From Desulfuromonas sp. (GTDB taxonomy: Bacteria; Desulfobacterota; Desulfuromonadia; Desulfuromonadales; SZUA-401): a stretch of 45,876 bases of DNA. The stretch spans positions 1 through 45,876 of the forward strand of contig PKUI01000018.1 in the NCBI GenBank assembly GCA_002869605.1. The letters run 5' to 3'. The notes beneath the pieces were generated by a model, which did not search any database, was not told the DNA's origin, and saw nothing but the letters and a program-made list of their open reading frames with translations. The position numbers and the translations under genes were made by a program. Of this stretch, positions 17,335-25,666 are shown piece by piece (positions within the stretch are counted from its first letter, which is position 1; each line of letters begins with the position of its first letter).

Positions 17335-19650
17335 CTAGGGGCGAGTGATCATCCCTGTGGCGGTGCCGTTAAGCCATTCTAGGGCGAGCGGCCAGGTCGC
17401 AGGATCTATGTTAATGGTTCCATTGAGAACCCCATCGTCCAAATAGTCGATAGTATCGAATGCCACCTGCTTGACGTAGGCCGGGTTATGCGCTTCGGCA
17501 CCACGATCATCAAACACAACCCACCAGTTCATTGCCGCACGGTAATACTCGAGTGGGTACTCTGGGAGTGCGACGCCTTTAATACCTGTTGAGACGCCAT
17601 CTGCGTTTAACGGAACAGTCTTATTGATGTAATCCCTGATCAAAGCTTGAGTTTGTACACGCTGCTCATTCAGCTCGGTGAGTCGCGCTTCAGAGATTTC
17701 GTGGCATGTGTTACAGACGTCCAGATTTTCAGCGACGATATTGGAGTGGTTGTTGTCAGACGACATGTGGCAAGTCACACAGGGGCCGGCAGTACCCGTT
17801 CCGGCAACAACCTCATTGCCAGAAGCATCGGTGGTGCCGAGGGTGGCATGAAGATTCCCCTTGCTGTATACCTGGCCGTCAAATTCATAGGCCGGGTGGG
17901 TTTGCTCAGCAAACAGGATAGCACCTGCAGGGCCATGGTGCAGCACGCCATGGAAATCGCGGTTTTCGTCGGTAATCTGTCTAAGGCTGTCATTGTTGCC
18001 CCAACCACCATGACAGGTCAGGCAGGTGGTTGACTCATTCACACCAGCCAGAACAATCTCTTCACCACCATAGGTGTAATCGAGTGTGATATCGGTGTCG
18101 GTGATACGCAGCTCACCAGTAGTTGCACTGGTATGGCAGGCTTCGCAGGACAGGAATTCAACTTTCGAAGAGAGGAATTCACCAGTCGCATCGTCATACA
18201 CCGGATCAAGGTGACTGAAGTCGTTGCTGGCCGAGTTATAATCTACTTCGTTGCCAAGGTAGTTACTTGCACCAGTTGTTGTATGACAACGCTGGCATTC
18301 TTCGCGATCTGCACCAAAACCCCAGTTCTGCTCAGTAAAGGCGACGACGGAGTGTCTTTCATCTTCATCGTGCAGAGTGATCACGGCATCCGGACCAAGC
18401 TCTTCTTTAACCAAACCGATCTCTGCGGCATGACCAGACTTGGCCCATTGCTCGTTGATCTCGTTTTTAGGGCCGTGAATGTCATGGCACGCGCTACAGG
18501 AGTCCTCAGACGTTTCGTCGATCACGTAACCTTCGATATCGTTGGTATATTCGTAAGTGAAATTGGAAATACCCAGGCTACTTGCGATATCCAGGTCTCC
18601 GTCACGATTTGTGAGTTCAGTAACATCAAAGTGGCCTTCACCACCTTCAAGTTCGTCACTTACAACCAACACACTTGTCTTGTCACCATGAGTTTCCAGC
18701 ATCGACCATGCGGTATTGCGTGTCAGGTGATAGCCTTCATGGTCATGGCAATTCATACAGGTGTTGAATTGTGCTGATGACACAGTAATGTTTTCCAATC
18801 CAATGAGGGTCACACCATCTTCAGCATAGATCGGGTGCTCTTCATGGACAGCCGGCTCAAGCAGTTTGCCTGCTTCATGAGGATCGTGGCAGGTTTTACA
18901 CTGAATCGAGGTGTAGGTGTTGCCTGCACCATCGTCAATGGCAGCAATACCATCTGCATCATCCACCTCAAGGTACTTAATGGCACCTTCATGAGTATGA
19001 CATTTGATACAGTTGTGACCAAACGGCAGGTGGTCGGTCATGTGACCATTCTGCAGGTTTTCGTCGGTTGAATACTCAGAGTATCCTGGACCAGCGGAAC
19101 CCGCATGCGCAGAGGCCGCATAACGCTCATAAATCGTATCTGCATCAGGATGGTGCGGCAAATGCGATTCCGGCAGAGTGCTGTGACATTGTCCGCAGAT
19201 ATCTGCGCCTGGTTGGGGATTGGGGATAGGTCCCAGGCCATAGTGCTCGCCTCCTGCGCCATGGCAGGCCTCGCAGGTTACGGCAGCCAGTCCTGCTGCC
19301 GGGACATCCGCGGTGTTCAGCCATGCTTCAAGCATCGGTCCATCGCCGATCGGATCATGGCACTCGTAACAGCCTTCGGCTTGTGCCGTTTCTTGATCGA
19401 TGTGGTCGCTATGCACAACATGCTTGCCCGCCAGGTAGCTTGAGACCTCGTCAGCGCTCCAGCTCTTTCCTTCGTGGCACTCTATGCAGGTTGCAGCCCC
19501 AGTGTAAGAGACTCCAGTCTCAATGTCGCTACCGAGTTCATTAATGGGCGTCACGCTGTCCGAGTCGCGACTGCTTCCGCAACCGGGCAGCAGTACAACC
19601 ATAAGGGCTATGGCTGCAAAGGGAACAAAAGTCGACAATCTTTTCAACAT
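17335..19650 (-). CDS. Outer-surface 13-heme c-type cytochrome lipoprotein
   Basis: 771 residues. Signal peptide with lipobox LPGC, Cys24 being the lipidated residue. I count 13 CxxCH sites (CIECH, CYECH, CEACH, CGQCH, CIKCH, CKTCH, CMNCH, CSACH, CQRCH, CEACH, CLTCH, CVTCH, CNTCH), the last near residue 640. The C-terminal ~130 residues lack hemes and carry MNWWVVFDDRGAEAHNPAYVK, a helix motif seen in many multiheme cytochromes. Size and lipoprotein nature match OmcB-type outer-membrane cytochromes (about 12 hemes), which pass electrons to metals or electrodes. RBS AGGAGGAAAA. Third gene of the operon, 31 bases after the 10-heme gene. Terminal acceptor cannot be predicted. Confidence 0.9.
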   Translation of the reverse strand: MLKRLSTFVPFAAIALMVVLLPGCGSSRDSDSVTPINELGSDIETGVSYTGAATCIECHEGKSWSADEVSSYLAGKHVVHSDHIDQETAQAEGCYECHDPIGDGPMLEAWLNTADVPAAGLAAVTCEACHGAGGEHYGLGPIPNPQPGADICGQCHSTLPESHLPHHPDADTIYERYAASAHAGSAGPGYSEYSTDENLQNGHMTDHLPFGHNCIKCHTHEGAIKYLEVDDADGIAAIDDGAGNTYTSIQCKTCHDPHEAGKLLEPAVHEEHPIYAEDGVTLIGLENITVSSAQFNTCMNCHDHEGYHLTRNTAWSMLETHGDKTSVLVVSDELEGGEGHFDVTELTNRDGDLDIASSLGISNFTYEYTNDIEGYVIDETSEDSCSACHDIHGPKNEINEQWAKSGHAAEIGLVKEELGPDAVITLHDEDERHSVVAFTEQNWGFGADREECQRCHTTTGASNYLGNEVDYNSASNDFSHLDPVYDDATGEFLSSKVEFLSCEACHTSATTGELRITDTDITLDYTYGGEEIVLAGVNESTTCLTCHGGWGNNDSLRQITDENRDFHGVLHHGPAGAILFAEQTHPAYEFDGQVYSKGNLHATLGTTDASGNEVVAGTGTAGPCVTCHMSSDNNHSNIVAENLDVCNTCHEISEARLTELNEQRVQTQALIRDYINKTVPLNADGVSTGIKGVALPEYPLEYYRAAMNWWVVFDDRGAEAHNPAYVKQVAFDTIDYLDDGVLNGTINIDPATWPLALEWLNGTATGMITRP

Positions 19651-19681
19651 TCTTTTCCTCCTGAGGGTTTAATTCGTGCCA

Positions 19682-20530
19682 CTAGTGGCATTTTCGGCAG
19701 GTTTTGCCATCGCTGGCCCGTTCTAGTCTTTCGCTGAACTCATTCCAGTCCTTGGAGTGAGGGTTGACTCGCAATCCGGTTGTGGCACTGTGACACGTGA
19801 GGCAGATGTCGCCATTGGGGTGGCAGGCCTGGCAGGTCGCGAGGTTTTTGCGTGCTTCGCGACCGTGGCGTGCCGACCAGTCGTGACTCGGCAGCACCGA
19901 ACCGGAGTGGCAGCTGTCGCATGTTGTCTCATCGAAGTCGGCGTGCGAAGCTGCGCCGACCGAAAGGTCGCTCCAGCCGCGACGGTGCGAGTCAAGAGCC
20001 AGGTCGGCAGGGGCGAAGGCGTTGTGGCAGTCGACACAGAAATCGTTCTCGTGGCAGCTGCTGCACAGCTGCGGGTCTGTGCGTGCGGCGATCGGGTGAC
20101 TGACCTGGAAGTCGCTGCGATGCACGTTGGCAAGGGTGTTCCCGAAGTCGCCCATCTCATCGGCGACGCCGGCCTGGTGGCACTTCAGACAGTCTGACTG
20201 CTGGTGGCATGAAGCACAGTCCGACTGTGCACCCTTGGCGAAGGGGCGGTGCTCGAGTCCCCACAGCGGACCGTGAGTGGCGGTGCCCGGCATCACGACA
20301 TTTTGGAGAAACGCTGCATCGTGGCACTGCAGACAGGCCTGCTGTTCCGGGACGATGCTGCGGGCATCGGCGACGTGGCAGGTTTCGCACTCCTGGTCGT
20401 CAATGTTCTGCAGGTGCGCCTGGTGGTCGAAGGTGACCTGGGCAACTGCCGGCACAATCCACCAGATCGAGATGATGCTCAAAAAGGTAAAGCTCACAAA
20501 AAAGAGCGTCAGGTTCAGTGTGTGGCGCAT
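19682..20530 (-). CDS. Periplasmic 10-heme c-type cytochrome
   Basis: 282 residues with a signal peptide (hydrophobic core ending PAVA|QV). Ten CxxCH sites: CETCH, CLQCH, CASCH, CLKCH, CSSCH, CVDCH, CDSCH, CQACH, CLTCH and CRKCH. The tenth is the literal C-terminus: the final His is followed directly by the stop. Heme density is about one per 25 residues. The count equals that of MtrA, and the position between a barrel gene and an outer-surface cytochrome gene fits the periplasmic insert of a porin-cytochrome conduit (OmaB/MtrA role). RBS AAGGAGC. 16 bases after the barrel gene. Confidence 0.9.
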   Translation of the reverse strand: MRHTLNLTLFFVSFTFLSIISIWWIVPAVAQVTFDHQAHLQNIDDQECETCHVADARSIVPEQQACLQCHDAAFLQNVVMPGTATHGPLWGLEHRPFAKGAQSDCASCHQQSDCLKCHQAGVADEMGDFGNTLANVHRSDFQVSHPIAARTDPQLCSSCHENDFCVDCHNAFAPADLALDSHRRGWSDLSVGAASHADFDETTCDSCHSGSVLPSHDWSARHGREARKNLATCQACHPNGDICLTCHSATTGLRVNPHSKDWNEFSERLERASDGKTCRKCH

Positions 20531-20546
20531 TGTTAAAGCTCCTTGC

Positions 20547-21761
20547 TCAGAATGAAATGTTCAGGCGTACCCGCCCACGGTAATACTCCGACCAGAGGGC
20601 GCTTTCGATGCGTTCGACTTTCCCTTGCAGGCTGACCGTTCGTGTCAGGTATGTCGTGAGGTCGGCCCAGTAGCGGGTGCTGCTGGTGTCGTCGTTGTCA
20701 TCTTCAAGCCGCCGCTGAAGCACGTCGACTTCTGCGCCAATACCGGCCTGGATATACTGATTGAGCATATAGGCGCCCCGGACCTTGAATCCCTTGAGGT
20801 CCTGGTTGTCTTTGTCTTCGCGCCAGACTCCGGAGAGGTACCCTGAGAAGTTGTTGGTACGGATTTTTTCGATACCGGCTTCGAAGACGTCGGCATCCGC
20901 ATAGTCCTGGTACATTTCGTGGGTGATGCGTCCGAAGGCGTTAAGGCCGGTGGCGATGCGGTAGGTCAGTTCGGCCATCAGCTCTTCGTATTCGCTAACG
21001 GCAAATACCGAGTAGATGGAGGTGGCGGAAAACACCGGCAGTGAATAGAGATATTCGGCCCGAAGGGTCAGTTTGTCGCTGGCGTGATAGCTGGTTCCGC
21101 CCAGGAAGTAGGCTAGCGAATCGGTGAGATAGTCGAATTGGGCTTCGCTGTAGAGGTTAAGCGTGTTGTGTAGGTCGTAATCGAGATCCAGACCAATGAG
21201 CTCTTTGGCGAGATCGCCTTTGTCCCACGTCTGTACATATGAGAGGCCAAGGCTAAGGGATTTGAAGAAGTAACCGCCCACCTCGCCGCCGACGATCAGG
21301 TCATCGGCTTCGTAGTCCGCGTCGTAGGATACATCGCCCCCTCCGAATAGGGAGAGTTTCATGGGGCCGAGGTTGTTGTAGTCAAGGTGCAGGCCATCCA
21401 TAAGTGACGCCCCGGCCGTGGTTGAGACAAATTGGCGGCCGAGTTTGAGGTCCAGATTCTGAAACAGGTTCTTTTTTTTCAGGTACGCATAGTAGAGACG
21501 GCTTTCGGCGTCGACCTCATCATTGATGTCGTCGCTAAGTCGCCCGTAACCTTGGAAGTTGAGTCCGTTCCCATCGAGGTTCTTGGCATTGAGTAAGAGG
21601 TACTCGTAGACCGGCAGGGCGGTGTCGCCCTGGGCATCATCGAACCATTCTATTTCGGTACTCGATCTTCCCGAGATCGAGACCGCCAGCGCGTTATGCG
21701 CCGGCCCCAGCGACAGCAGCAATAGTGCTGTGCAGATTGTCAGTCGCTGCCAAACTTTCAT
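20547..21761 (-). CDS. Outer-membrane beta-barrel of a porin-cytochrome conduit
   Basis: 404 residues from ATG 21761, which has a perfect AAGGAGG 5 bases upstream; longer in-frame starts lack this and a signal peptide. Signal peptide MKVWQRLTICTALLLLSL...ALA|V. The mature part alternates amphipathic strands (LYYAYLKKKN, LDLKLGRQFVST, LKLSLFGGGDVSY-like), and ends GRVRLNISF with the C-terminal Phe expected of outer-membrane barrels. No heme sites. By operon position it should sheath the 10-heme cytochrome across the outer membrane, as OmbB or MtrB do; its size is close to OmbB and much smaller than MtrB. Assignment rests on context plus barrel features. Confidence 0.82.
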   Translation of the reverse strand: MKVWQRLTICTALLLLSLGPAHNALAVSISGRSSTEIEWFDDAQGDTALPVYEYLLLNAKNLDGNGLNFQGYGRLSDDINDEVDAESRLYYAYLKKKNLFQNLDLKLGRQFVSTTAGASLMDGLHLDYNNLGPMKLSLFGGGDVSYDADYEADDLIVGGEVGGYFFKSLSLGLSYVQTWDKGDLAKELIGLDLDYDLHNTLNLYSEAQFDYLTDSLAYFLGGTSYHASDKLTLRAEYLYSLPVFSATSIYSVFAVSEYEELMAELTYRIATGLNAFGRITHEMYQDYADADVFEAGIEKIRTNNFSGYLSGVWREDKDNQDLKGFKVRGAYMLNQYIQAGIGAEVDVLQRRLEDDNDDTSSTRYWADLTTYLTRTVSLQGKVERIESALWSEYYRGRVRLNISF

Positions 21762-21911
21762 GTTGCCTCCTTGAGATATCTTTTCAGTCATGTGAATACA
21801 TGTGTCTCCGCACCTTCTTTCGCGATGTATGCGTTTACTCCTTTCTTCCTGAAGCTTGAGCAGGAGACTCTTTGGGTGGGGTTCCCCGGGACTATCAAGC
21901 TGTTCATTTAG
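21762..21911 (-). promoter_or_regulatory. Long 5' leader of the conduit operon
   Basis: About 140 bases lie between the predicted start of transcription (~21901) and the barrel ATG. The leader contains a small palindrome, CATGT-GAAT-ACATG, at 21789-21802, and a strong AAGGAGG next to the start codon. No coding potential seen. Confidence 0.4.
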
Positions 21912-21928
21912 AGCTTGAAGTGTGCCAA
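21912..21928 (-). promoter_or_regulatory. Candidate sigma-54 (-24/-12) promoter for the conduit operon
   Basis: On the minus strand the sequence reads TTGGCAC-ACTTC-AAGCT. The -24 element is a full match to the consensus. The invariant GG and GC are exactly 10 bases apart, and only the two T before GC in the -12 element are replaced by AA. Start of transcription would be near 21901. A sigma-54 activator gene is divergent next door. Confidence 0.7.
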
Positions 21929-21979
21929 AAAAAATAAGTCGTTCTTTTACGGAGGGTTGCGTAAGCATGGAGAGGTTTG

Positions 21980-21995
21980 TCGTGATATTTCACGA
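21980..21995. promoter_or_regulatory. Activator-site palindrome 1
   Basis: TCGTGA-TATT-TCACGA, a perfect 6+6 inverted repeat around TATT, centred about 86 bases upstream of the predicted conduit transcription start. Same core as two further sites nearby. Confidence 0.7.
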
Positions 21996-22002
21996 AAAAA
22001 AA

Positions 22003-22018
22003 TTGTGATATATCGCGA
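22003..22018. promoter_or_regulatory. Activator-site palindrome 2
   Basis: TTGTGA-TATA-TCGCGA, a 4-of-6 matched inverted repeat sharing the nTnGA-TATw-TCnCnA core, centred about 109 bases upstream of the predicted conduit start. Confidence 0.6.
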
Positions 22019-22029
22019 ATGGTGTTAGC

Positions 22030-22045
22030 TTGCGATATTTCGCAA
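22030..22045. promoter_or_regulatory. Activator-site palindrome 3
   Basis: TTGCGA-TATT-TCGCAA, a perfect 6+6 inverted repeat, centred about 136 bases upstream of the predicted conduit start and 45 bases before the regulator ATG, so it could also serve autoregulation. Confidence 0.7.
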
Positions 22046-22089
22046 AAGGGAAAGATGTGTATTTCTAAAAGGTTAGGAAGTTATAATTT

Positions 22090-23691
22090 ATGACGAGTGA
22101 TTTTTTTAGAGAAGTTACTTTGTTGATCTGCAGCAGTCTGGATATTCGCCAATCCCTGCAAAGATCTCTGAGGTACATGCAGAAGTTTTTGCCTATTGAT
22201 GAGGCGTTAATTTCCCTTGCCGACCCGGAAACACAACGCTGGCACCTGTTAGCTCACGCAACTCAAAACTTCGCTCCGCTGGCGATTGATCCCCCGGTAC
22301 TTCCCCCTAAAATTTATTCGGGGTACCTCAATGCGATTCGTGGGAACACGAAATTAATTGCCGATACGGAACTCGATGATTTCGCCCGTTCTTTCGAACC
22401 TTATGTCAAAAATAAGGGGTTTTCTGAGATTATTCTGCCCCTGCGTATAGAGGAGCATGATCTCGGCCTGCTTGCCTTACGGGCCAAGGGGAAAAATCGC
22501 TTTAGCAAGGAACATGTTGACCTGGTGACGTCTGTGCGTGAGCCGTTCTCCATTGCAACGGCCAATGCGACGCGGCACAAAAAACTTCTCGACCTGAAGG
22601 AGCGGCTCGACCAGGATAATCGTTTCCTGAAAAATGAGCTAAGAGGCCAGGTCACGGAAGAAGTCATTGGTGAGAGCGGTAGCTTGGCCAATGTCATGAA
22701 GATGGTAAAGCAGGTTTCCCGGCTCAATAACACCGTCCTGCTCTTGGGGGAGACGGGGACCGGGAAAGAAATAATCGCCAACGCCATCCACCGCTTGTCT
22801 CCCCGGAAAGATGCTCCTTTTATTAAGGTGAACTGTGGCGCTATCCCTGAGTCCCTGGTCGATAGCGAGCTGTTTGGACATGAAAAGGGTGCGTTTAGTG
22901 GTGCCGTTAATCAAAAGCCAGGACGTTTTGAGCGTGCCGAGGGGGGAACCCTCTTCCTGGACGAAATTGGTGAACTCCCTCTGCCAGTACAGGTTCGGCT
23001 TTTAAGAGTGCTTCAAAGCAGAGAGATCGAGCGGGTAGGAAGTACAAAGTCGATTCCTGTGAATATAAGAATTATTGCGGCAACCCACAGAGACTTACAG
23101 AAGATGGTGGCTGAAAAGTTTTTCAGGGAGGATCTCTGGTTTAGGCTGAACGCATATCCGATTCTTATCCCACCCGTCAGGCAACGTGGCGAGGATATCC
23201 CGGCTCTGCTGGAATATCTCATCAGGACGAAATCTAAAGAGCTTGGGTTTCGCAATCCTCCAGAAATTTCTCCCGGTGCCATGGAGTGTTTAGAGCAATA
23301 CTCCTGGCCGGGTAATGTTCGTGAAATGGAAAATGTTGTGGAAAGGGCATTGATCCAAAATCGAGGACGGATTTTGTCTTTGGACCTCTTTAACTTAACG
23401 GAGAGCTCGAACTGTTCTTCTTCCCGGTCCGGGGATATGGAGAGGTGTTTGTTTCCATGCTTAAGCAGACTTTCACAAACGACTGAAGGGGACCCCCCTC
23501 CTGAAACCACCAATCTGGATGTCATCGTGCAACAACATATTCGGCGGGTATTGAAAATGGCAGGCGGTAAAATTCATGGGCCGAATGGTGCAGCAGAGTT
23601 GCTGGGGACAAATGCCAGTACTCTGCGTAGCCGGATGAAAAAACTCGGTATCGTTGTCGATGCGAAAATAAGACGCGGAGCCTCAATCTGA
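22090..23691 (+). CDS. Sigma-54-dependent activator, GAF-AAA-Fis (FhlA/NorR type)
   Basis: 533 residues. An N-terminal GAF-like sensor (~20-165), a coiled linker (~166-190), AAA+ domain (~192-430) with Walker A GETGTGKE (220-227), Walker B GGTLFLDE (285-292), arginine-finger region FREDLWFRLN, and a C-terminal Fis-type helix-turn-helix (~492-520, NGAAELLGTNASTLRSRMKKLG). The sigma-54-contacting L1 loop reads GAFSGA (267-272) instead of GAFTGA. No receiver domain, so control is probably by a ligand at the GAF domain; the ligand is not predictable, and there is no obvious heme or metal motif. RBS AGGAAG. Divergent from the conduit operon, with three palindromes between: the likely target. Confidence 0.92.
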   Translation: MTSDFFREVTLLICSSLDIRQSLQRSLRYMQKFLPIDEALISLADPETQRWHLLAHATQNFAPLAIDPPVLPPKIYSGYLNAIRGNTKLIADTELDDFARSFEPYVKNKGFSEIILPLRIEEHDLGLLALRAKGKNRFSKEHVDLVTSVREPFSIATANATRHKKLLDLKERLDQDNRFLKNELRGQVTEEVIGESGSLANVMKMVKQVSRLNNTVLLLGETGTGKEIIANAIHRLSPRKDAPFIKVNCGAIPESLVDSELFGHEKGAFSGAVNQKPGRFERAEGGTLFLDEIGELPLPVQVRLLRVLQSREIERVGSTKSIPVNIRIIAATHRDLQKMVAEKFFREDLWFRLNAYPILIPPVRQRGEDIPALLEYLIRTKSKELGFRNPPEISPGAMECLEQYSWPGNVREMENVVERALIQNRGRILSLDLFNLTESSNCSSSRSGDMERCLFPCLSRLSQTTEGDPPPETTNLDVIVQQHIRRVLKMAGGKIHGPNGAAELLGTNASTLRSRMKKLGIVVDAKIRRGASI

Positions 23692-23720
23692 CCCCGTTAC
23701 GTCGCTTAGAGGTATTGCAA

Positions 23721-23752
23721 TAAAAAGGGCAGCCATAGAGGCTGCCCTTTTA
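23721..23752. terminator. Bidirectional terminator between the activator gene and proX
   Basis: AAAGGGCAGCC / GGCTGCCCTTT stem with loop ATAGA. An A-run on one side and T-run on the other, so it can serve both convergent genes. Confidence 0.88.
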
Positions 23753-23774
23753 GGTGGATATGTACAGGCTTAGA

Positions 23775-24791
23775 CTACTTTGCGGCGCTACGCGCTGCCG
23801 TGAGCCAGCCATCCCAGGTCGCCTTGTTCTTTGCGATCCATTCCTGGGCGTGTCGTTCGACATCTTGTTGCGACTTTTCACCATTTTCCATTCGGGTGTT
23901 TTGTTCGTTGATGTCGGACAGCGGCAGGGTGAATACTTCAAAGAACTTTTTGGCAGCCGGATTGTTCTCCATAAAGCGCTTGTTGCCCACAATTCGGATG
24001 TCGGCAGCGATAAAGCCGAGCTTAACCGGATCGGTTACGGCGCCGACGATGCCGCTGGCGGTCAAGCGGTCAGCCTGTGCCTTCTGTGCTTCGGTCGGCT
24101 TGACCTCGGGAACATTCATCCAGAGGACGTCTTCGCCCGGCTTTAGCTTGAAGATGGTCCAGTTCGGCGCCCAGGTGTAGAAGAACACGGGGTTTCCGGC
24201 CTGGTAGCGGCCCAGAGCGTCGGCTATGCTCGCCGAGTAACCGGCCTTGATCAGATTGATATGGTCGCCGAGATCGTAAGCGTCCATATGAAAGGCAATG
24301 GTTTTCTCGCAGCCCCATCCGGGAGGGCAGGCGGTCAGGTCGGCCTTGCCATCACCGTTGGCGTCGAAAGCTTTTTTGACCTCCGGTCGCTTGAAATCAT
24401 CCAACGACTTGATGTTGTACTTTTCTACGTCCCTTTTCGACACCAGGTAGCCCTGCAGTCCGCCAGCTTTGGCGACATAGCCGACTGGTTCCAACCTTTT
24501 TTCGTAGTTTTTAGGCATTTGTGCGTAGTGGATCGGGAACCAGCCGTTAGTCCAATAGTCGAGATCACCCAGGGCGAGCGACTGGTAGAAAAGCGGGTTG
24601 GTGAGTTCCTTCGGGTTCTCGACCTCGTAACCGAGCTCCGTCAGGCCGGCCCGGACCAACGCTTCCTGGAAGTAACCGGTGTTCCAGGTTGCGCGTCCCG
24701 GCTTGACCTCGACCCCCTTGCCCGGTTTATCAACCGCAACGGCGGGGATGGCAAGGGTCAACATGACCAAAATCAACAAGATGCGTTTCAT
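23775..24791 (-). CDS. proX: Glycine betaine/proline-betaine ABC transporter, substrate-binding protein
   Basis: 338 residues with a signal peptide (MKRILLILVMLTLAIPAVA|V). It resembles E. coli ProX along its length (WNTGYFQEALVRAGLTELGYEV, DLDYWTNGWFPIHY, TACPPGWGCEK, FFYTWAPNWTIFKL). Aromatic residues in the WTNGWFP, PPGWGC and APNW segments are the probable Trp cage for the quaternary ammonium. It binds osmoprotectant in the periplasm and delivers it to ProW. Last gene of a proV-proW-proX operon with 35 bases from proW; the order matches proU. Confidence 0.93.
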   Translation of the reverse strand: MKRILLILVMLTLAIPAVAVDKPGKGVEVKPGRATWNTGYFQEALVRAGLTELGYEVENPKELTNPLFYQSLALGDLDYWTNGWFPIHYAQMPKNYEKRLEPVGYVAKAGGLQGYLVSKRDVEKYNIKSLDDFKRPEVKKAFDANGDGKADLTACPPGWGCEKTIAFHMDAYDLGDHINLIKAGYSASIADALGRYQAGNPVFFYTWAPNWTIFKLKPGEDVLWMNVPEVKPTEAQKAQADRLTASGIVGAVTDPVKLGFIAADIRIVGNKRFMENNPAAKKFFEVFTLPLSDINEQNTRMENGEKSQQDVERHAQEWIAKNKATWDGWLTAARSAAK

Positions 24792-24826
24792 AAATTCCTC
24801 CTCTTGGGGTGGGATGGCATTATCAG

Positions 24827-25666
24827 CTATTTATTGGCAAAACTCTGGGTGATGCGGTCGAGCATCATCGCCAGCAGAACGATAGCGAGTCCGCCGATGG
24901 TGGCGAGTCCGATTTCGAGGGTGTTCAGTCCTTGGACCACCGGGTTGCCGAGTCCGCCGGCGCCGATCAGGGCGGCGATGACAACCATCGACAGAGCCAT
25001 CATCAGGGTCTGGTTGAGGCCGGCCATGATTGAGGGCATGGCTAGCGGTATCTGCACCTTGCGCAGCACCTGCAAGGGGGTGGCCCCGAAGGCGATGGCC
25101 GCCTCGATCAGTTCCGGGTGGACCTGGCGGATGCCGAGGCTGGTCAGGCGGACGATCGGTGGCAGGGCAAAGACAATGGTCGCCAGAATGCCGGAAACCG
25201 TGCCGATGGAAAACAGCATCACGACCGGAACCAAGTAGACGAATGGCGGGATGGTCTGCATGGCATCGAGGGCCGGGCGGAGCAGTATTTCGAAGCGGTC
25301 GCTGCGTCCCGCCATGATGCCGAGCGGAATGCCAGCCAGGGCGCAGAAGAAAACCGAGCTGATCACCATGGCCAGGGTCACCATGGTGTCCTCCCACAGG
25401 CCGAGATAACCGACCAGCAGCAGCGTCACAACGGTAAATGCGGCGATCCGCCTGCCTGCAAACTTCCATGCCACGGCGACAAACAGGACAATGACCAGTT
25501 CCGGTGGAAGCACTGTAAATAGCCACTCGAACACCTTGAGGCAGAGCTCGATCGGCACCTTGATCGCCTGAAAGACGTCGCGGTGGTTATAGACCAGCCA
25601 ATCGACGAAGGTTTGGACCCATTCGTCGAGCGGTATCAGTTTCTCTTTGAAGTTCAGCAGGTTCAT
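24827..25666 (-). CDS. proW: Glycine betaine/proline-betaine ABC transporter permease
   Basis: 279 residues, an inner-membrane permease with about six to seven helices. The cytoplasmic EAA loop reads [26 protein letters not shown], docking with ProV. The N-terminus ([25 protein letters not shown]) matches the amphipathic start of ProW homologues. Its start overlaps the end of proV by four bases (ATGA), so translation is coupled. It forms a homodimer in the importer. Confidence 0.93.
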   Translation of the reverse strand: MNLLNFKEKLIPLDEWVQTFVDWLVYNHRDVFQAIKVPIELCLKVFEWLFTVLPPELVIVLFVAVAWKFAGRRIAAFTVVTLLLVGYLGLWEDTMVTLAMVISSVFFCALAGIPLGIMAGRSDRFEILLRPALDAMQTIPPFVYLVPVVMLFSIGTVSGILATIVFALPPIVRLTSLGIRQVHPELIEAAIAFGATPLQVLRKVQIPLAMPSIMAGLNQTLMMALSMVVIAALIGAGGLGNPVVQGLNTLEIGLATIGGLAIVLLAMMLDRITQSFANK

